A stretch of DNA of 64,000 nt from Nonomuraea coxensis DSM 45129 (GTDB lineage: Bacteria > Actinomycetota > Actinomycetes > Streptosporangiales > Streptosporangiaceae). The stretch's first letter is position 1, and every line of letters begins with the position of its first letter. The DNA is taken from the NCBI RefSeq assembly GCF_019397265.1, contig NZ_CP068985.1, positions 7,475,001-7,539,000 on the forward strand. Reading direction: 5' to 3'. A program made the translations under genes and the position numbers. This document shows, piece by piece, positions 41,975-50,426 of this stretch. A model generated the notes under the pieces. That model saw nothing but the letters and a program-made list of their open reading frames with translations, had not been told where the DNA came from and searched no databases.

Positions 41975-43330
41975 ATGATCACACCGGTCGCGGGCGCCGC
42001 CACGGTTCCCCGGGGCGTGCGCCTCGGCTACGGGGTCGGCTCCTTCTGCACGGCCACGGTCAACGCCGTTCCCGGGCTGCTGCTGCTCTACTACATGACC
42101 AACTTCCTGGCCGTGCCCGCGTGGCTGGCCGGCGTGGTGGTCACCGCGCCCAAGATCTGGGACCTCGTCGTCAACCCGCTGGTCGGGCGCTGGTCCGACC
42201 GGACCGTCTCGCGCTGGGGCCCGCGCCGGCCGTGGCTGCTCGCCGGGGCCTGCACGCTGCCGGTCGCGTTCTTCCTGGTCTTCGCCGGGCCGCCGCTGAC
42301 GGGGGTCCCCGCCGCGGGCTACGTCGCGGTCTGCTTCCTCGCCACGGCGACGGCGTACGCGCTGTTCGAGGTGCCGTACAAGGCCATGCCCGGCGAGATG
42401 ACGCACGACTACCACGAGCGCACCTCGCTGCTGCAGTGGCGCATGGTCTTCGTCGGCGTGGCCACCGCGATCAGCGGCGTGCTCGCCCCCGCCATCGCCA
42501 CCGCCGAGGGCCAGAACGGGACGCTCGGCAGCTACCGGACGATGGCGCTCACCATCGCGGCCATCCTGCTGCTCGCCATGCTCGGCTCCTTCTTCGGCAC
42601 CGCCCGCGCCCCCATGACCGGCGCGCCGGAGGCCGACCGGGGCACCTGGCGCGAGCAGCTGGCCGCGATCAGGGGCAACCGGCCGTTCCTCTGGCTGACC
42701 GTGCTGGCCTGCACGCAGATGCTGGCGGTCAGCATGATGCTGGCCGCGGCGCCGTACTTCGCGACCTACACGATCGGCGATCCCAAGGCCACGCAGACGC
42801 TCTTCGCCGCGCTCGTGGGCCCGATCCTGCTGACCATGCCGCTGTGGGTGCGCCTCGCCAGGCGCTTCGACAAGCGCGGGGCGATGGTGCTGGCGGCGTC
42901 GCTGTTCGGCGCGGGCACGGCGGCGGCCATGGCCACGCCGCTGTTCGGCTCGCTGTGGGCGCACGTGACGATCCTGTTCGTCGGCGTCGGGTACGCCGGG
43001 CTGCAGCTGCTGCAGTTCTCGATGCTGGCCGACGTCATCGCCGTGGACGCCGCCGAGACCGGCAAGCGCCGCGCGGGCGTGCTCACCGGGCTCTGGACGG
43101 CCATCGAGAGCGGGGTCAGCTCGTTCGGCGCGCTGATCTTCGGCATCGTCCTGTCGCTCGGCGGCTTCGTCGAGTCCCAGCCGGACACGCCGGTGCGGCA
43201 GCCGGACAGCGCGGTGACCGCCGTGCTCATCGGCCAGACCACGATCCCCGCGCTGATCATCTTCACGTCGGTGCTGGTGACCCTGAAGTACCGGCTCACG
43301 CCCCCCGCAGCGCCGCCCGCGGACGCCTGA
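41975..43330 (+). CDS. MFS_2 (GPH-type) sugar:cation symporter-like transporter
   Basis: A 451-residue membrane protein with about 12 transmembrane helices. The N-terminus (VRLGYGVGSFCTATVNAVPGLLLLYYMTNFL) and the loop after helix 2 (WDLVVNPLVGRWSDRTVSRWGPRRPWLLAG) are diagnostic of the glycoside-pentoside-hexuronide family (MelB-like), as is FEVPYKAMPGEMTHDYHERTSL. The substrate is unknown. ATG 41975 is preceded two codons earlier by GTG 41969, also possible. No sugar-metabolism gene is adjacent. Confidence 0.88.
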   Translation: MITPVAGAATVPRGVRLGYGVGSFCTATVNAVPGLLLLYYMTNFLAVPAWLAGVVVTAPKIWDLVVNPLVGRWSDRTVSRWGPRRPWLLAGACTLPVAFFLVFAGPPLTGVPAAGYVAVCFLATATAYALFEVPYKAMPGEMTHDYHERTSLLQWRMVFVGVATAISGVLAPAIATAEGQNGTLGSYRTMALTIAAILLLAMLGSFFGTARAPMTGAPEADRGTWREQLAAIRGNRPFLWLTVLACTQMLAVSMMLAAAPYFATYTIGDPKATQTLFAALVGPILLTMPLWVRLARRFDKRGAMVLAASLFGAGTAAAMATPLFGSLWAHVTILFVGVGYAGLQLLQFSMLADVIAVDAAETGKRRAGVLTGLWTAIESGVSSFGALIFGIVLSLGGFVESQPDTPVRQPDSAVTAVLIGQTTIPALIIFTSVLVTLKYRLTPPAAPPADA

Positions 43331-43396
43331 ACCCAGCGCGGCACCCGATCCGGCGTATTCTGGACACGAACCGAGGTTCAGGCCGATACTCGCTAC

Positions 43397-43948
43397 ATGA
43401 GCTCGACCCCTCCACCTTTCCGCGCCTCCGACGGGGAACGCGACCGCGCGATCGACGAGCTCAAGGTCCGCGCGGTGGAGGGCCGCATCTCCCACGACAC
43501 CTTCGTCGGCCGGGTCGACCAGGCGCTGCGCGCCCGCAGTCAGCACGAGCTCGACGAGCTGGTGGCCGACCTGCCGCGGCGGCCCACGTTCCGTCAGCGG
43601 CTGACCGACGCGGTGTCGTCGGTGTCGGAGTTCACCACCAAGCTCCAGTCCGCCTGGCGGCGGCCCCGGCTGCCCCGGCTCGCGCTGCCCGACGACGAGC
43701 GGGTGCGTTACGTCGTGGGGCGGGGCTCGGCCTGCGACCTCGTGCTGTCCGACCTGACCGTCTCCCGGGTCCACGCCGAGCTGCGGCGTGACGACGAGGG
43801 CCGGTGGGTGCTGGTCGACCTGGGCTCGCTCAACGGCACCCGGCTCAACGGCTGGCGGCTGGTGGGGCCGGCGCGGGTGACGCCGGGCGACGAGGTGTCC
43901 TTCGGCGACTGCGGCTTCCTGCTGACGTCCGGGGTGCCGACGGCCTGA
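43397..43948 (+). CDS. DUF1707 and FHA domain protein
   Basis: A 183-residue cytosolic protein. The N-terminal DUF1707 module (RASDGERDRAIDELKVRAVEGRISHDTFVGRVDQAL, about 7-60) is common in actinobacterial envelope and kinase-linked proteins. The C-terminal FHA domain (about 100-180) shows VVGRGSACDLVLSDLTVSRVHAEL and SLNGTRLNGWRL, with the phosphothreonine-binding Arg, Ser, His and Asn intact. It is therefore a candidate reader of Ser/Thr kinase signalling. The stop is followed at once by five tandem 14-bp repeats. Confidence 0.9.
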   Translation: MSSTPPPFRASDGERDRAIDELKVRAVEGRISHDTFVGRVDQALRARSQHELDELVADLPRRPTFRQRLTDAVSSVSEFTTKLQSAWRRPRLPRLALPDDERVRYVVGRGSACDLVLSDLTVSRVHAELRRDDEGRWVLVDLGSLNGTRLNGWRLVGPARVTPGDEVSFGDCGFLLTSGVPTA

Positions 43949-43954
43949 GCGGGC

Positions 43955-44024
43955 CGGTCGATCAGGCACGGTCGATCAGGCGCGGTCGATCAGGCGCGGT
44001 CGATCAGGCGCGGTCGATCAGGCG
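43955..44024. repeat. Five tandem 14-bp repeats
   Basis: CGGTCGATCAGGCG is repeated five times head to tail (43955, 43969, 43983, 43997, 44011); only the first copy differs (last base A). It begins 6 bases after the FHA gene stop. The final copy runs into CCTGATCGA, giving a 9-bp hairpin TCGATCAGG/CCTGATCGA at about 44014-44036. This could terminate the FHA transcript. Each unit contains GATC. Confidence 0.9.
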
Positions 44025-44116
44025 ACCCTGATCGATAAATACGGAATTTTGCGGATTACAGGCTGACTGTGCTGAACCATGCTCACAGGCGATCCCCCAG
44101 TCTTCTTGGAGACCCC

Positions 44117-45661
44117 ATGCGGCGCACCTCAGCCTCCCTCGTCGCGGGCGCGCTCGTCGCGGCCCTCGCGTGGGCGTCCGGCCCGTCCTCACCCGCCGTC
44201 GCCCTGGACCCCGCGGCCGGCGTTGCCGATCTCACCCAGGACCTCAACCAGATCCTCAGCGACTCCCGGCTCACCATCGCCCGCGCGGGCGTCGTGGTGA
44301 AGAGCGCCTCCACCGGCGAGGAGCTGTACGCCACCGACGCCGGCAAGCAGCTCATCCCGGCGTCCAACACCAAGCTGTTCACCTCGGCCGCCGCCGTGGA
44401 GACGCTCGGCCTCGACTACCGCTTCCCGACCACCGTGCTCGGCGCGGGCCGCAAGGCGGGCTCGGTCCTCGCCGGCGACCTCGTGCTGCGCGGCACCGGC
44501 GACCCGACCATGCTGGCCGCCGACTACGACGCCCTCGCCGCCGAGGTCGCCGCGGCCGGCGTCAAGGTCGTCACCGGCCGCCTCGTGGCCGACGACACCT
44601 GGTTCGACTCCCAGCTGCTCGGCAACGACTGGACGTGGGACGACGAGACCGCCTACTACGCGGCCCCGATCTCCGCGCTCACCGCCTCGCCCGACCGCGA
44701 CTACGACGCCGGATCGGTGATCGTCTCCGTGGCCGCCGACGGCGGCAAGGTCAAGGTGTCGACGACGCCCGAGACCGACTACCTGAAGATCGTCAACAAG
44801 GCCACGGCGGGCGCCGAGACCGACGTGCTCATCGAGCGCCTGCACGGCACCCGCACGGTCGTCATCACCGGCACGGTGGCGGACCCGTACCAGGAGTGGG
44901 TGGCCGTGGACGACCCCACCGCCTACGTCTCCACGCTGTTCCGCGCCTCGCTCGCCAAGCACGGCGTGAAGGTGCTCGGCGGCACCGCCACGGGGGCCGC
45001 GCCCGACGGGGCCAAGGAGCTGGCCAGGCACGAGTCGATGACGCTGGGCGAGCTGCTGGTGCCCTTCATGAAGCTGAGCAACAACATCCACGCCGAGATC
45101 CTCACCAAGGCCATGGGCCGCAAGGTCGCCGGCCAGGGCACGTGGTCGGCCGGACTCAAGGTCTCCACCGACTTCGCCAAGGCGAACGGCGTGCAGGTCA
45201 TCAACATGCGGGACGGCTCGGGGCTGTCGCGCCGCGACGGGTTCTCGCCCGGCTCGATCGTCCAGCTCCTGACCGCCGTACGCGGCAAGCCGTGGTTCCC
45301 CACCTGGTACGCGGCCCTGCCCATCGCGGGCAACGCCGACCGCTTCGTGGGCGGCACCCTGCGCAGCCGGATGCGCGGCACCCCGGCCGCCGGCAACGTC
45401 CACGCGAAGACCGGCTCCCTGACCGGCGTGACGTCGCTGTCGGGCTACGTGACCAGCGCAGACGGCGAGCCGCTGGTCTTCTCGATCATGCTGAACCAGT
45501 ACCTGTCGGGCTCGCCGAAGGACATCGAGGACAAGATCGCGGTACGGCTCGCGCAGTTCACCCGCGCCGCCGCCGCCGACGCTCCGGCCCAGCTCCGCTC
45601 GGCGGCCGAGGGGCAGGCGGGCGACCTGGAGTGCTCGTGGCTGAAGCCCGTCCAGTGCTGA
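44117..45661 (+). CDS. dacB: D-alanyl-D-alanine carboxypeptidase/endopeptidase (PBP4, S13 family)
   Basis: Secreted penicillin-binding protein of 514 residues that trims or hydrolyses peptidoglycan crosslinks. The signal peptide MRRTSASLVAGALVAALAWA ends near AVALD. Active-site motifs are all present: SNTK (SxxK, in PASNTKLF), SNN (KLSNNIHAE) and KTG (HAKTGSLTG). A large insertion domain between SxxK and SNN is typical of S13. The extreme C-terminus adds a Cys-containing tail (DLECSWLKPVQC). ATG 44117 has GGAGA upstream. Confidence 0.94.
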   Translation: MRRTSASLVAGALVAALAWASGPSSPAVALDPAAGVADLTQDLNQILSDSRLTIARAGVVVKSASTGEELYATDAGKQLIPASNTKLFTSAAAVETLGLDYRFPTTVLGAGRKAGSVLAGDLVLRGTGDPTMLAADYDALAAEVAAAGVKVVTGRLVADDTWFDSQLLGNDWTWDDETAYYAAPISALTASPDRDYDAGSVIVSVAADGGKVKVSTTPETDYLKIVNKATAGAETDVLIERLHGTRTVVITGTVADPYQEWVAVDDPTAYVSTLFRASLAKHGVKVLGGTATGAAPDGAKELARHESMTLGELLVPFMKLSNNIHAEILTKAMGRKVAGQGTWSAGLKVSTDFAKANGVQVINMRDGSGLSRRDGFSPGSIVQLLTAVRGKPWFPTWYAALPIAGNADRFVGGTLRSRMRGTPAAGNVHAKTGSLTGVTSLSGYVTSADGEPLVFSIMLNQYLSGSPKDIEDKIAVRLAQFTRAAAADAPAQLRSAAEGQAGDLECSWLKPVQC

Positions 45662-45937
45662 CCCGGATGGCCCTCTGACGCCCAGGGGGCCGGCCAGGTT
45701 TACCTGGAGCTCCAGATATCGGCCAACTTTTCAGGACATGGTCGACATCCGGCAACCAGAATCCCTTCTCAGGACAGCCCACCGAGGACCACGGGAGCGC
45801 CCGGGGCTTCGCCGGCCACACCCTTGAGCCGGTTACCCACCGCACGCCCATGGCGCTCCCCTTCCCGCGGGCTCGGCCGCGCCTCCCCCCGCACACAGGA
45901 CCGCGGCCGGGCCCGCCCACCGGGCCCACGACGCGGC
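45662..45937. other. Gene-free stretch after dacB
   Basis: I see no supported gene, RNA or repeat here. The reading frames that cross it are shadows running into dacB. It ends at a strong hairpin. Confidence 0.6.
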
Positions 45938-45970
45938 GAAGGGGCCCATCCCTACCGGATGGGCCCCTTC
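45938..45970. terminator. Bidirectional terminator before the small secreted gene
   Basis: A perfect 14-bp stem, GAAGGGGCCCATCC (45938-45951) and GGATGGGCCCCTTC (45957-45970), with a 5-base loop. It lies 28 bases past the stop of the minus-strand small secreted gene and in the dacB downstream region. Confidence 0.85.
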
Positions 45971-45998
45971 GTACGACTCGTATGGGAAAAGCGGAGCG

Positions 45999-46244
45999 TC
46001 AGCCGCTGAGCACCCTGCTGAGGAGCTGGGTCAGGAGGTCCAGGTCGAGGACGTCGCGGTCATCGCCGAAGTTGTTCCACTCGCCGAAGTCCCAGTTCGC
46101 CGCGTCGTGGCCGTGGTGCGGACCGGGCACGATGCCGCTCTGCACGCCCTCGACCGTGACGGCGTTGGTTGTCGCTAGCGCGGAGCCGCCGAACACAACC
46201 ATCCCGCCGACGAGGCCGGCAAGGACGAGTCCTGCTCTGTACAT
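45999..46244 (-). CDS. Small secreted peptide, unknown
   Basis: An 81-residue precursor with a clear signal peptide (MYRAGLVLAGLVGGMVVFGGSALA) and a mature part of about 57 residues rich in Asp, Asn, Gly and His (GPHHGHDAANWDFGEWNNFGDDRD), ending in a hydrophobic segment (DLDLLTQLLSRVLSG). There is no cysteine. AGAGGAG lies 7 bases before the ATG, and the gene has its own terminator. It is not a chaplin or a recognised bacteriocin. Possible roles include a surface peptide or metal binding through the His/Asp part. Confidence 0.75.
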   Translation of the reverse strand: MYRAGLVLAGLVGGMVVFGGSALATTNAVTVEGVQSGIVPGPHHGHDAANWDFGEWNNFGDDRDVLDLDLLTQLLSRVLSG

Positions 46245-46447
46245 ATCGTATCTCCTCTGATACCTATCGACTACTCTCCGTAGCTATCGGGAGAAGATCT
46301 GCCCTATGCCATCTTTGACCAAACGCCAAGATCTCAGCCTTGACCTGGGACGATACCGAATCCGAGCGAAGACGTGCCGGAGCCCTTCGGCCCTTGACGG
46401 AGCCATGCGCGCGGCGGAGGAACGCCCGGCCCTTCCATGACCATCCC

Positions 46448-47215
46448 TTAGGGGAGGGTGAGGACCACCGGCCCGTCGGCCGTCACGGCCACCGTGTGCT
46501 CGACGTGAACGCTGCGGCTGCCGTCCCCCGAGCACACCGACCAGCCGTCGTCCGCCATGTAGTAGTCGTCGCCGCCGCCGGCCATCAGGCTCGGCTCGAT
46601 CGCGATCACCAGCCCGGGGCGCAGCCGCAGGCCCCGCCCCGCGCGGGCCTCGTTCGGCACGAACGGCGTCTCGTGCATCGCCCGGCCGATGCCGTGGCCG
46701 GCGAAGTCGTTCTGCATGCCGTAGCCGGCGCCGCGCCCCACGGTGGACATCGCGTGGCCGATGTCACCCATCCGGCCGCCGGGCACGGCCGCCTCGATGC
46801 CGGCGGCCAGCGTCTCCTCGGCCACCTGGATGAGCTTGAGGTCCTCGGCGCGCGGCGTGCCGACGGTGAAGCTCACGGTGCCGTCGGCGTGCCAGCCGTC
46901 CACGATCGCGCCGCAGTCCACGCTGATGAGGTCGCCGTCGCGCAGCCGGTACGCCGTCGGCAGGCCGTGCAGCATGGTCCCGTTGACCGAGGTGCAGATG
47001 ACCCCCGGGTACGGCGTCGCGCCGAAGGACGGGTGGTAGCCCAGGAACGACGCCCCGGCCCCGGCCTCCTCGATGACGGTCCGCGCCACCTCGTCGAGCC
47101 GCCTCAGCGTCACGCCCACGGCGGCCTGGTCGCGGACCGCCGCGTGCACGGCGGCCACCACCCGTCCCGCCTCGCGCATCGCGGCGATCTCCCCGGCGCT
47201 CTTCAGCTCGATCAC
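46448..47215 (-). CDS. map: Type I methionine aminopeptidase (probable paralogue)
   Basis: Removes N-terminal methionine from nascent proteins; 255 residues. Metal ligands appear in LISVDCGAIVDGWHADG (two Asp), the GHGIGRAMHE segment (His), AIEPSL (Glu) and SVHVEHTVAV (Glu). The start is GTG 47215 with GAGGAGG upstream. The main actinobacterial map lies in the secY-adk-map-infA ribosomal cluster, which is not here, so this is probably a second copy. It follows the LysR gene after 39 bp. Confidence 0.9.
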   Translation of the reverse strand: MIELKSAGEIAAMREAGRVVAAVHAAVRDQAAVGVTLRRLDEVARTVIEEAGAGASFLGYHPSFGATPYPGVICTSVNGTMLHGLPTAYRLRDGDLISVDCGAIVDGWHADGTVSFTVGTPRAEDLKLIQVAEETLAAGIEAAVPGGRMGDIGHAMSTVGRGAGYGMQNDFAGHGIGRAMHETPFVPNEARAGRGLRLRPGLVIAIEPSLMAGGGDDYYMADDGWSVCSGDGSRSVHVEHTVAVTADGPVVLTLP

Positions 47216-47254
47216 GGCCCCTCCTCAACGATCAACGGCCGGTACAAGCGATAA

Positions 47255-48208
47255 CTATACCGGTATTTTTATCGCCGCAATCCGATCCGGCTCCGGCACC
47301 CACACCTCCGGGTCGAGCCGCGCGGGCGGCGCGCACCCGCGCAACTGCCGCAGCATCGCCCGCAGCAGGGGGCGCGGATTGCCCCGGTGCCAGACCACCG
47401 ACCAGGGCATGAGCGGCGTCGGCCGGACGATCGGGATCCGGCGCAGCCCGCTGCCCGTCACATCGATGGCGGCCTCCCCCAGCCCCACCGCCGCCTTCTC
47501 CGCCAGGAACTGCTCCACCAGGTGCCGCAGGCCGATGGCGGGCGCGTTGAAGCGCAGCGGCACGCCGAGCCGGGCGGCCAGCCGCTCCAGGTAGTCACGC
47601 CACTCGGCCGCGCCCGCCGGGTCGGGCATCGCGATGCCCGCCTCCCGCAGATCGGCCGGACACAGCACGCTCCTGGCCGCCAGCCGGTGATCCTCGGGCA
47701 CGAACGCGTGCAGCGGCTCCAGATGCACCAGCCGGTGCGCCAATTCGTCCGGCCACGGCCCCGGCGTCCCGTGCACCCGTCCGAACGCCGCGTCGATCTC
47801 CTGCCGCCGCAGCGCCGGCAGCGCCACCGAAAGCCCCTGGCGCATGCTCAGCTCGATGCGGACCCGCGGATCGCGTTCGCTCGCCTCGCGCACCAGCCGC
47901 AGCGGCGTGAAGCGCTCGTCGTAGACGTCCACCCGCAGCGGCTCGTCCTGCGCCCGCACGGACCGCACCGCCCGGTCGAACGCGGCGACCGCCTCGATCG
48001 CCTCCGGCAGCAGCCGCCGCCCCGCCTCGCTCAGCTCCACCGCCCGTGTCGTCCGCCGGAACAGCCGCGTCCCCAACGCCTCCTCCAGCCGGCGGATCCG
48101 CTTCGACAACGCCTGCTGGGTGAGGAACAGCCGCGCGCCGGCCCGTCCGAAGTGCAGTTCCTCGGCGGCGACGGTGAACGCGCGCAGGCCCTCGATGTCC
48201 GGCTCCAT
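47255..48208 (-). CDS. LysR-family transcriptional regulator
   Basis: A 317-residue regulator. The N-terminal helix-turn-helix is IEGLRAFTVAAEELHFGRAGARLFLTQQALSKRIRRLEEALGTRLFRRTTRAVELSEAG, a textbook LysR domain; residues 90-300 form the effector-binding domain. The ATG at 48208 is chosen because the frame upstream is a shadow of the divergent gene. A 17-bp dyad lies 18 bases upstream (48226-48242). It probably controls the divergent metallo-hydrolase. Confidence 0.93.
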   Translation of the reverse strand: MEPDIEGLRAFTVAAEELHFGRAGARLFLTQQALSKRIRRLEEALGTRLFRRTTRAVELSEAGRRLLPEAIEAVAAFDRAVRSVRAQDEPLRVDVYDERFTPLRLVREASERDPRVRIELSMRQGLSVALPALRRQEIDAAFGRVHGTPGPWPDELAHRLVHLEPLHAFVPEDHRLAARSVLCPADLREAGIAMPDPAGAAEWRDYLERLAARLGVPLRFNAPAIGLRHLVEQFLAEKAAVGLGEAAIDVTGSGLRRIPIVRPTPLMPWSVVWHRGNPRPLLRAMLRQLRGCAPPARLDPEVWVPEPDRIAAIKIPV

Positions 48209-48225
48209 GCGGGCGAGCCTGGATC

Positions 48226-48242
48226 GACAACCGCCGGTTGTC
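48226..48242. promoter_or_regulatory. Probable LysR operator
   Basis: GACAACC-GCC-GGTTGTC, perfect 7-bp arms around three bases, between the divergent lysR and MBL genes. LysR sites typically have this dyad form (T-N11-A). Confidence 0.65.
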
Positions 48243-48316
48243 AATCCGCCGGAACCGTTGTTGGACGCCGCCGCCCCGCCCCCGGTTGGCTGGTGGCCGA
48301 GCGAAAGGGGGCACCC

Positions 48317-49009
48317 ATGAAGATCGAGCGGATCCGTCCCGAGCTGCACCTGCTGCTGCCGGAGTTCGGTCAGATGTATCTGTGGGCCGACGAGGACGGG
48401 CTCACCCTCGTCGACACCGGCATCGCCACCTCCGGCGCCGCAGTGGCGGCCGCCCTGCGCGAGCTCGGCTTCCGTACCGAGGACGTCAGGCGGGTCGTGC
48501 TCACGCACTTCCACGAGGACCACGCCGGAGGAGCGGCCGAGATCGCCGGCTGGGGTGACGTCACCGTGCTGGCCCACCGGCTGGAGGCGCCGGTGATCCG
48601 CGGCGAGCGGCCCGCGCCCCCGCCCCGGTTCACCGATCAGGAACGGGTCCTCCACCAGGAGCTGGGAGCCCACCTGCTGCCTCCCGCGCCCGCCTGCCGG
48701 GTGGACCGCGAGCTGGAGGACGGCGACGTGATCGGCTTCGGCGGCGGCGCCCGGGTGATCCACACCCCCGGGCACACCGACGGCAGCATCGCCGTCCACC
48801 TGCCTGAGCAGGGAGTGCTGTTCACCGGCGACACGGTCGCGCACGTCGACGGGCAGGTCATGCCCGGCGTGTTCAACCTCGACCGCGACGAGATGCTGCG
48901 CTCCTTCCGGCGGCTCGCCGGGGTGGACGCGCGGCTCGCCTGCGTCGGCCACGGCGCGCCCGTCACGGACGCCCACGCCGCACTCAGCGCGGCCGCCGCG
49001 GCGCTCTGA
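48317..49009 (+). CDS. Metallo-beta-lactamase-fold hydrolase
   Basis: A 230-residue MBL-fold protein. The metal-binding motif is LTHFHEDHAGGA (HxHxDH), followed by HTPGHTDGS (third His), FTGDTVAHVDG (bridging Asp) and CVGHGAPV (last His). The fold covers lactonases, glyoxalase II-type thioesterases and RNases; the specificity cannot be set. GGGGGC precedes the ATG. It is divergent from the LysR regulator. Confidence 0.9.
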   Translation: MKIERIRPELHLLLPEFGQMYLWADEDGLTLVDTGIATSGAAVAAALRELGFRTEDVRRVVLTHFHEDHAGGAAEIAGWGDVTVLAHRLEAPVIRGERPAPPPRFTDQERVLHQELGAHLLPPAPACRVDRELEDGDVIGFGGGARVIHTPGHTDGSIAVHLPEQGVLFTGDTVAHVDGQVMPGVFNLDRDEMLRSFRRLAGVDARLACVGHGAPVTDAHAALSAAAAAL

Positions 49010-49030
49010 CGGGCGGGCCGCCCTCCGGGA

Positions 49031-49870
49031 TCAGCTCCAGAGGGCGGGGGCCTGCGCCGGCACCTCGTCCTTGACCTCGGGCTGGTCGATGACCTCCCCG
49101 CGCAACGGCAGCAGGACCGTCACCTGGCGGCCCCACTCGGTGTAGACGGTCTCCGACTGGATCCGCACCGAGCCCTTGCCGTAGGGCAGCTCACCCTTCA
49201 CCGACACGCGCTCCACCCGTCCGGCGGCGCTGAGGCGGAGGGCGTAGGAGATCGCGCCGCCGCGGGCCTTCTTCCACTGCTCGCCGTACCGGGCCACGAA
49301 CGAGGCGGACGCCCTGGCCAGCTCCTTCGGCTTGATCGTGCCCTTGACCACGCCGCCGCTCCAGGACGCGCGGTGGTCCATGAGCGCCCTGAGCGTGGCG
49401 GGCTCGAAGACGTCGAGCAGCAGGTTGCCCGACGGGACGTCGGTGCCGCCGTAGCGCACCCAGCTCGTCCCCTCGGGCAGGGCGTCCTGGACCACCGCGC
49501 CGGAGACGTAGCTGACCTGGCCGGAGGAGAGCACCCGGACCGGCGACTGCTGCAGCGCCTCGGTCTCGCGCGGGCTCACCTTCGCCATCCTGGCGAGCAG
49601 GCTCCTGCTGTAGGCCAGGCTCTGGCTCGTGTCCGCCGCCCGCGCGCCGCGCGCGTCGAACTCGACGGTGCCGTCGAGCGTCGTGGAGATGTACTCGGCC
49701 GCCGAGTACGTCACCTTCGCGGTGCCCCGGACGTTGACGCCCTTGCCCCGCGCCAGCTCGGACGTGAGCACCTTCACCGGATCGATCTTCGGGGCCGCCT
49801 GCGCGGGCGCGGCGACGGCGAGCTGCAGCGCACCGGCGACCACGGCGGCACCGACGATGGTTCGCTTCAT
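49031..49870 (-). CDS. Secreted LppX/LolA-like protein, no lipobox
   Basis: A 279-residue exported protein. The signal peptide MKRTIVGAAVVAGALQLAVAAPAQA has no lipobox Cys, so it would be released or held non-covalently. The mature part alternates beta strands and short helices (VNVRGTAKVTYSAAEYISTTLDGTVEFDARG, WVRYGGTDVPSGNLLLDVFEPATLRALM), a pattern of actinobacterial LppX/LprG-like lipid-binding folds. The similarity is by pattern only. It is convergent with the MBL gene, 21 bp apart. Confidence 0.7.
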   Translation of the reverse strand: MKRTIVGAAVVAGALQLAVAAPAQAAPKIDPVKVLTSELARGKGVNVRGTAKVTYSAAEYISTTLDGTVEFDARGARAADTSQSLAYSRSLLARMAKVSPRETEALQQSPVRVLSSGQVSYVSGAVVQDALPEGTSWVRYGGTDVPSGNLLLDVFEPATLRALMDHRASWSGGVVKGTIKPKELARASASFVARYGEQWKKARGGAISYALRLSAAGRVERVSVKGELPYGKGSVRIQSETVYTEWGRQVTVLLPLRGEVIDQPEVKDEVPAQAPALWS

Positions 49871-49983
49871 GGGTTCTTGGTTTCCTTGAGGGGGAATTTC
49901 CGGAACGCGAACAATCTGGTGCATGCAAGATCATCAGTCAAGTCGGTGCACACCATGGGTATGCAGGTCGCCGAGACCCCGGC

Positions 49984-50358
49984 TCAGCTCAGGCGGGCGC
50001 GCAGCAGGCAGAACTCGTTGCCCTCGGGGTCGGCCAGCACGTGCCAGGACTCCTCGCCGGTCTGGCCGACGTCGGCCGGGCGGGCCCCGAGGCTCAGCAG
50101 GCGTTCGAGCTCGGCGTCCTGGTCGCGGTCGGTCGCGTTGACGTCGAAGTGCATCCGCAGCGGGCCCGTCTTGGGCTCGGTGGCAGGGCTGAAGATCAGG
50201 GTCGGCTGCAGCCCGCCGAACCCTTCCCGTGGACCGACCTCCACCGAGCCGTCGGCCTCGGTGTCGAGGACCACGAAGTCCAGCACCTCACACCAGAACG
50301 CGGCCAGACCGCGCGGGTCCCGACAAGGGATGATCAGTTCGGAGATGCGACAAGCCAT
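49984..50358 (-). CDS. VOC (glyoxalase-like) family protein
   Basis: A 124-residue single-repeat VOC protein (CRISELIIPCRDPRGLAAFWCEVLDF through ESWHVLADPEGNEFCLL). The final Glu of the metal site is replaced in DPEGNEFC by a normal Asp/Glu pattern. This type is very common in actinobacteria and has no assigned substrate. It has its own terminator region on the upstream side, shared with ilvC. Confidence 0.88.
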   Translation of the reverse strand: MACRISELIIPCRDPRGLAAFWCEVLDFVVLDTEADGSVEVGPREGFGGLQPTLIFSPATEPKTGPLRMHFDVNATDRDQDAELERLLSLGARPADVGQTGEESWHVLADPEGNEFCLLRARLS

Positions 50359-50378
50359 GATCGCATCCTACGCACGGA

Positions 50379-50410
50379 CGCCCCCGGCGAAGACCGCTTC
50401 GCCGGGGGCG
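50379..50410 (-). terminator. Terminator of the ilvBNC operon
   Basis: A perfect 13-bp stem, CGCCCCCGGCGAA (50379-50391) with TTCGCCGGGGGCG (50398-50410), loop of six bases, 17 bases after the ilvC stop. No T run. Confidence 0.85.
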
Positions 50411-50426
50411 CCTCACGCCGCGGATC

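Noticed and set aside
45558..45929. Minus-strand 123-codon frame in the gap after dacB
   Set aside because: It overlaps the 3' end of dacB, is extremely Arg/Gly/Pro-rich, lacks a ribosome-binding site and has no pattern of a real protein.
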